From: Coffea arabica
Taxonomy: Eukaryota > Streptophyta > Magnoliopsida > Gentianales > Rubiaceae
Direction: 5' to 3'
Assembly (NCBI RefSeq): GCF_036785885.1
Contig: NC_092312.1
Coordinates: 10,062,001 to 10,126,000 of the forward strand
Length of the DNA: 64,000 nt
Both the position numbers and the translations under genes were made by a program. This document shows positions 61,601 to 64,000 of the stretch, in pieces (position 1 is the stretch's first letter; each line of letters begins with the position of its first letter). The notes beneath the pieces are model-generated. The model saw only the letters and a program-made list of their open reading frames with translations, was not told the DNA's origin and searched no databases.

Positions 61601-62059
61601 GCCTTTAACTGGTGAGTTTCACTTATACCTTGCAGAATTCATTGAGGATGTTGATCTTCTGATAAGAAGGGCCGAAAGATGCTTAGAAGCTGGGGCAGAC
61701 ATGATAGTGATTGATGCTGATGATGTCTGCCGGCAGGCTGATTCTGTTAGGGCAGATATCATTGCGAAGATAATTGGGCGTCTTGGCCTTGAGAGAACCA
61801 TGTTTGAAGCCTCAAATCCTAAGACCTCTGAGTGGTTTATTAAGCAATATGGTCCCAAGGCAAGCTGCCCTTTCTTTTGTGTTGTCTATAGAAATGATCA
61901 TAAGCTTTGCAGAATATTATCACATTTTGTCATATCTTTTGTTTTTAGGTGAACCTTTTCGTGGATCACTCTCAAGTTATGGACCTGGAGTGTCTTCGAG
62001 GGCGCAACCTGGGGAAAAATCATACATCAGTTCTTGGTTCTTCACATTTTCCATTCTAA
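58644..62059 (+). CDS. HSA32: HSA32, phosphosulfolactate-synthase-related heat-stress protein
   Basis: Exons 58644..58766, 60308..60499, 60583..60793, 61636..61859 and 61949..62059 join in frame to 286 residues, the usual HSA32 length. Motifs in order: WKSFYEDEDRPEKPRTYGVT, then MRGP-like VRGPHCSLFSQNLLE, FVDGLKFTGGSHSLLPK, YVTTGDWAEH, GFDTIELNMGS, EETLLRYVRLIKNGGLRAKP, CLEAGADMIVIDADDVC, MFEASNPKTSEWFIKQYGPK and VNLFVDHSQVMDLECLRG. The fold is a TIM barrel related to archaeal ComA, but the plant protein is known for long-term acquired thermotolerance through interplay with HSP101 rather than for coenzyme M synthesis. Intron 4 begins GC (AAG then GCAAGC), a GC-AG intron. No transit peptide is seen, suggesting a cytosolic protein. 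Confidence 0.95.
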
Positions 62060-62672
62060 TTAACTTGGGAAGTGTATAGGGAACTAAAATACTTGAATAT
62101 GTTATTCACGTTTTCAGATACTGCTGGTGTCGTAATGTATGTTTTCAGCATCTGGTTTTGCATGGACCTTTCGCTTACATTGTGATTTGGTCGTTAATGA
62201 TCAACGCAGAATTTCTATGGGTTCCCTTGTGTAAAATTTGCTGCCTGAGATCACATTCATCTTTTGACTGCTTTGTCAATGAATATATCATGTCCAAACT
62301 TGGCACTTCCGTTTCCCATCAAGATCAAAACTAATATACAGTGGTCCAAGGCGAATATGGAAGTGAGTGTATCCTGATAATGACAAAACAGAGGTAGAAG
62401 AAGAGGGGAGGGAAAATGCGGAAACAATGGGAGAAAATCGAACAAGCCATATGATATTGTTGACGTCCTCATCAAGGCGATTTTTCTGTCATAAGTTTTC
62501 ATTCTGCAGCATTTTGCAGAGTTGAGATGTTATCTAGATCCTTGTATTGGCCATGACATTAACATAATGGCCAACTAGCATGAGCCAGCCACCTCATTGC
62601 TTGCATTGGCACAGAAATGTTGATTGTAAGGTCTGTAAATCTGCTTACTTGTTAGTGTCCTTGGGGTTTTGC

Positions 62673-62763
62673 TTAATTGAAATAGCACATGTATTGTCCA
62701 AGGTTTTGCGTATTTCGCTCTTTCTTTAAAAATCTTGGACAATACACATGTTATTTCAATTGA
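62673..62763 (+). ncRNA. Candidate hairpin RNA (miRNA-precursor-like)
   Basis: A 30-base arm at 62673-62702 pairs with 62734-62763 across a 31-base loop. By eye 27 positions are Watson-Crick, one is G-U, and two adjacent ones mismatch. The 3' arm contains CTTGGACAATACACATG. The shape fits a plant miRNA foldback, but a small palindromic repeat is an equal alternative. No known miRNA family is recognised. Confidence 0.4.
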
Positions 62764-62954
62764 ATGAAGAAGTTGAGAAGTGCGCTGGAATAATCATTGA
62801 TACAAGACTGAGAATTTCTATTGAATGGAGCATGTTAGGGGAGAAAACATTTCAAGAGAGCTTGCCAAAAAGTTTAATATATATGTTAGGAGCGCAACTC
62901 TAATTCAAAAGTTTAAATTATTAGGTTTTGGAACCTTATAAAGAAGTTGAGAAC

Positions 62955-63030
62955 CAACAGCTCAAATGGCTGTTAGTCATCACTATGGCTTTTAGATTTG
63001 ATGAGGTGAAAGGTCAAGGGTTCAAATCTT
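62955..63030 (+). repeat. SINE-like segment with Pol III A and B box similarity
   Basis: CAGCTCAAATGGC (62958-62970) resembles a tRNA-type A box, and GGGTTCAAATC (63018-63028) a B box, 48 bp apart. No clear poly-A or T tail or target duplication was found, so this is tentative. Confidence 0.3.
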
Positions 63031-63662
63031 ATCTCGTGACAAATACAAATCTTATCTCATACCATTTGCCACTATATGTGGCTGATCTCACTATTTGCCA
63101 CTATTTTTAAGATTTTTTTGTAGGAAAATATACTGTAGCGATTTAATGTGTATAAGGTAAAAATATGATTGAAAAATATGTTCAAAAAAATGTAAATTTT
63201 TTTTTTCTTTTGTAAAAAATCACAATCCAAATGCAAGTGTTGAGCTAATTTTTTTTTTCTTTTTGTTAAGAAAAAAGATTGCATCTCTCTTTTCGTCTGG
63301 AATATCAGTATTAAAACCAGCATGTACCCAAACCAATTCGAGAAGCAGAAGCAAATGAACTGGGGTCCGGGCAACTACTTTGAACTCTTTCTTCTTGGTG
63401 CACATAATAGACCCTAGCCCTAATGGTCCTTTGCATCTCCTCAATTACTTTTTTTTTTTTTATTGTCTAGCATCAAACTGGGGAAAAAAAAGCCCAGAAG
63501 TTAATTTTTTTCAGCATTATATATGATGAGGATGAGAAAGGGATAATTTGGTGCAATAAAACTAGACAAATGAAAAGATTGGAATGCGGCTTCTAGAAAT
63601 ATCACATTGTGCCACATTCATCATAACAGACGTGTCAAGGCTAAATTTGCCAATCCAACCGG

Positions 63663-64000
63663 TAGGGGTGGGCGCGGGTCGGGTACCCGCCCTATTTACC
63701 ATTTGGCTGATCTGACCTGCATCTTGCGGGTCAGCCATTTTCTGACTCTTATCCGCCCCGCATATCAGCCGGTACCCGTTGAGATAGGGTACCCGTTGAG
63801 ATAGGGTACCCGCTGAGATAGGGTTGGATCAGCAGGTACTGGCCCCGCCCCATTTATCATTTAATTTTTTAAAAAAAATGATTTATACCAATTTAATTTT
63901 ATATTTTACACATTTATCTAAGATTTAATAATTTTTTGCCTAAAAAAAGGTTTCCCACCAAGAAACAAGCATATGAAGAGAATATAAGATAAAGGAAAAA
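63663..64000. mobile_element. hAT-type element, family 2, copy 2, cut by window edge
   Basis: It starts TAGGGGTGGGCGCGGGTCGG and matches the reverse complement of 35330 back to about 35000, including GCGGGTCAG..CATTTTCTGAC and the AT-rich core. GAGATAGGGTACCCGTT is repeated in tandem near 63780-63820. The expected left 8-bp duplication would be CCAACCGG (63655-63662); the right end is outside. Confidence 0.88.

Larger units (their letters stand above)
62060..63662. other. 3' flank of HSA32 and intergenic DNA
   Basis: No protein gene seen. It contains the hairpin at 62673-62763, a SINE-like segment at 62955-63030, and a frayed MITE copy at 63105-63230 (TACTGTAGCGATTTAATGTG, ending CACAATCCAAATG). 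Confidence 0.5.

Overview
The window is nuclear DNA from a flowering plant, almost certainly a eudicot. It is AT-rich, its genes are split by introns with GT-AG or occasional GC-AG borders, and it carries many small DNA transposons and one gag-only LTR retrotransposon. The proteins are plant-specific (DUF26 receptor kinases, PsbQ, HSA32, a CXXS-type thioredoxin, an ILR3-like bHLH). Nothing in the sequence fixes the species. A compact LTR element with only a gag gene resembles the TR-GAG elements reported in several plants, but that does not identify the genus.

Layout. 0-14.8 kb: a decaying tandem cluster of cysteine-rich receptor-like kinases (CRKs). It holds the 3' part of one gene (1-1488), a nearly full-length copy with three disabling changes (9842-13491) and a short kinase relic (14668-14745). 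Between the first two lies a nest of transposons: a 394-bp hAT-type MITE, and a PIF/Harbinger element with a transposase relic, itself split by a young 3.7-kb LTR element. 14.8-20 kb: intergenic sequence with small repeats. 20.0-22.4 kb: a complete TauE/SafE membrane transporter gene. 24.2-27.5 kb: an ILR3-like bHLH gene on the minus strand, convergent with the transporter. 30.4-33.3 kb: a thioredoxin-like CXXS1 gene on the minus strand. 34.4-36.2 kb: a hAT element nested in a MITE, then another copy of the 394-bp family. 36.8-38.0 kb: PSBQ, with G-box and I-box motifs upstream.

41-57 kb is a diverged tandem segmental duplication with a unit of about 9 kb. Each unit has an F-box/FBA pseudogene and a DUF1218 four-helix membrane protein, head-to-head with a short orphan first exon. 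The second unit carries a 1.29-kb Mutator-like insertion in the shared promoter. Its 9-bp target duplication is the TATA-like sequence itself, and the first unit preserves the empty site. Other hAT-like and TRIM-like repeats lie in and beside this region. 58.6-62.1 kb: a complete HSA32 gene with a heat-shock-element-like motif upstream. A strong 91-nt hairpin lies 0.6 kb beyond it, and the window ends inside a third hAT family member.

The genes are not a pathway; plants rarely organise them so. Shared themes are stress and redox: CRKs at the cell surface, CXXS1 in thiol chemistry, ILR3-like in iron homeostasis, HSA32 in long-term heat acclimation and PsbQ in oxygen evolution. The most informative signals are nested insertions with readable target-site duplications, a promoter insertion with a paralogous empty site, two GC-AG introns, a cluster of palindromes in the LTR and the hairpin at 62.7 kb.
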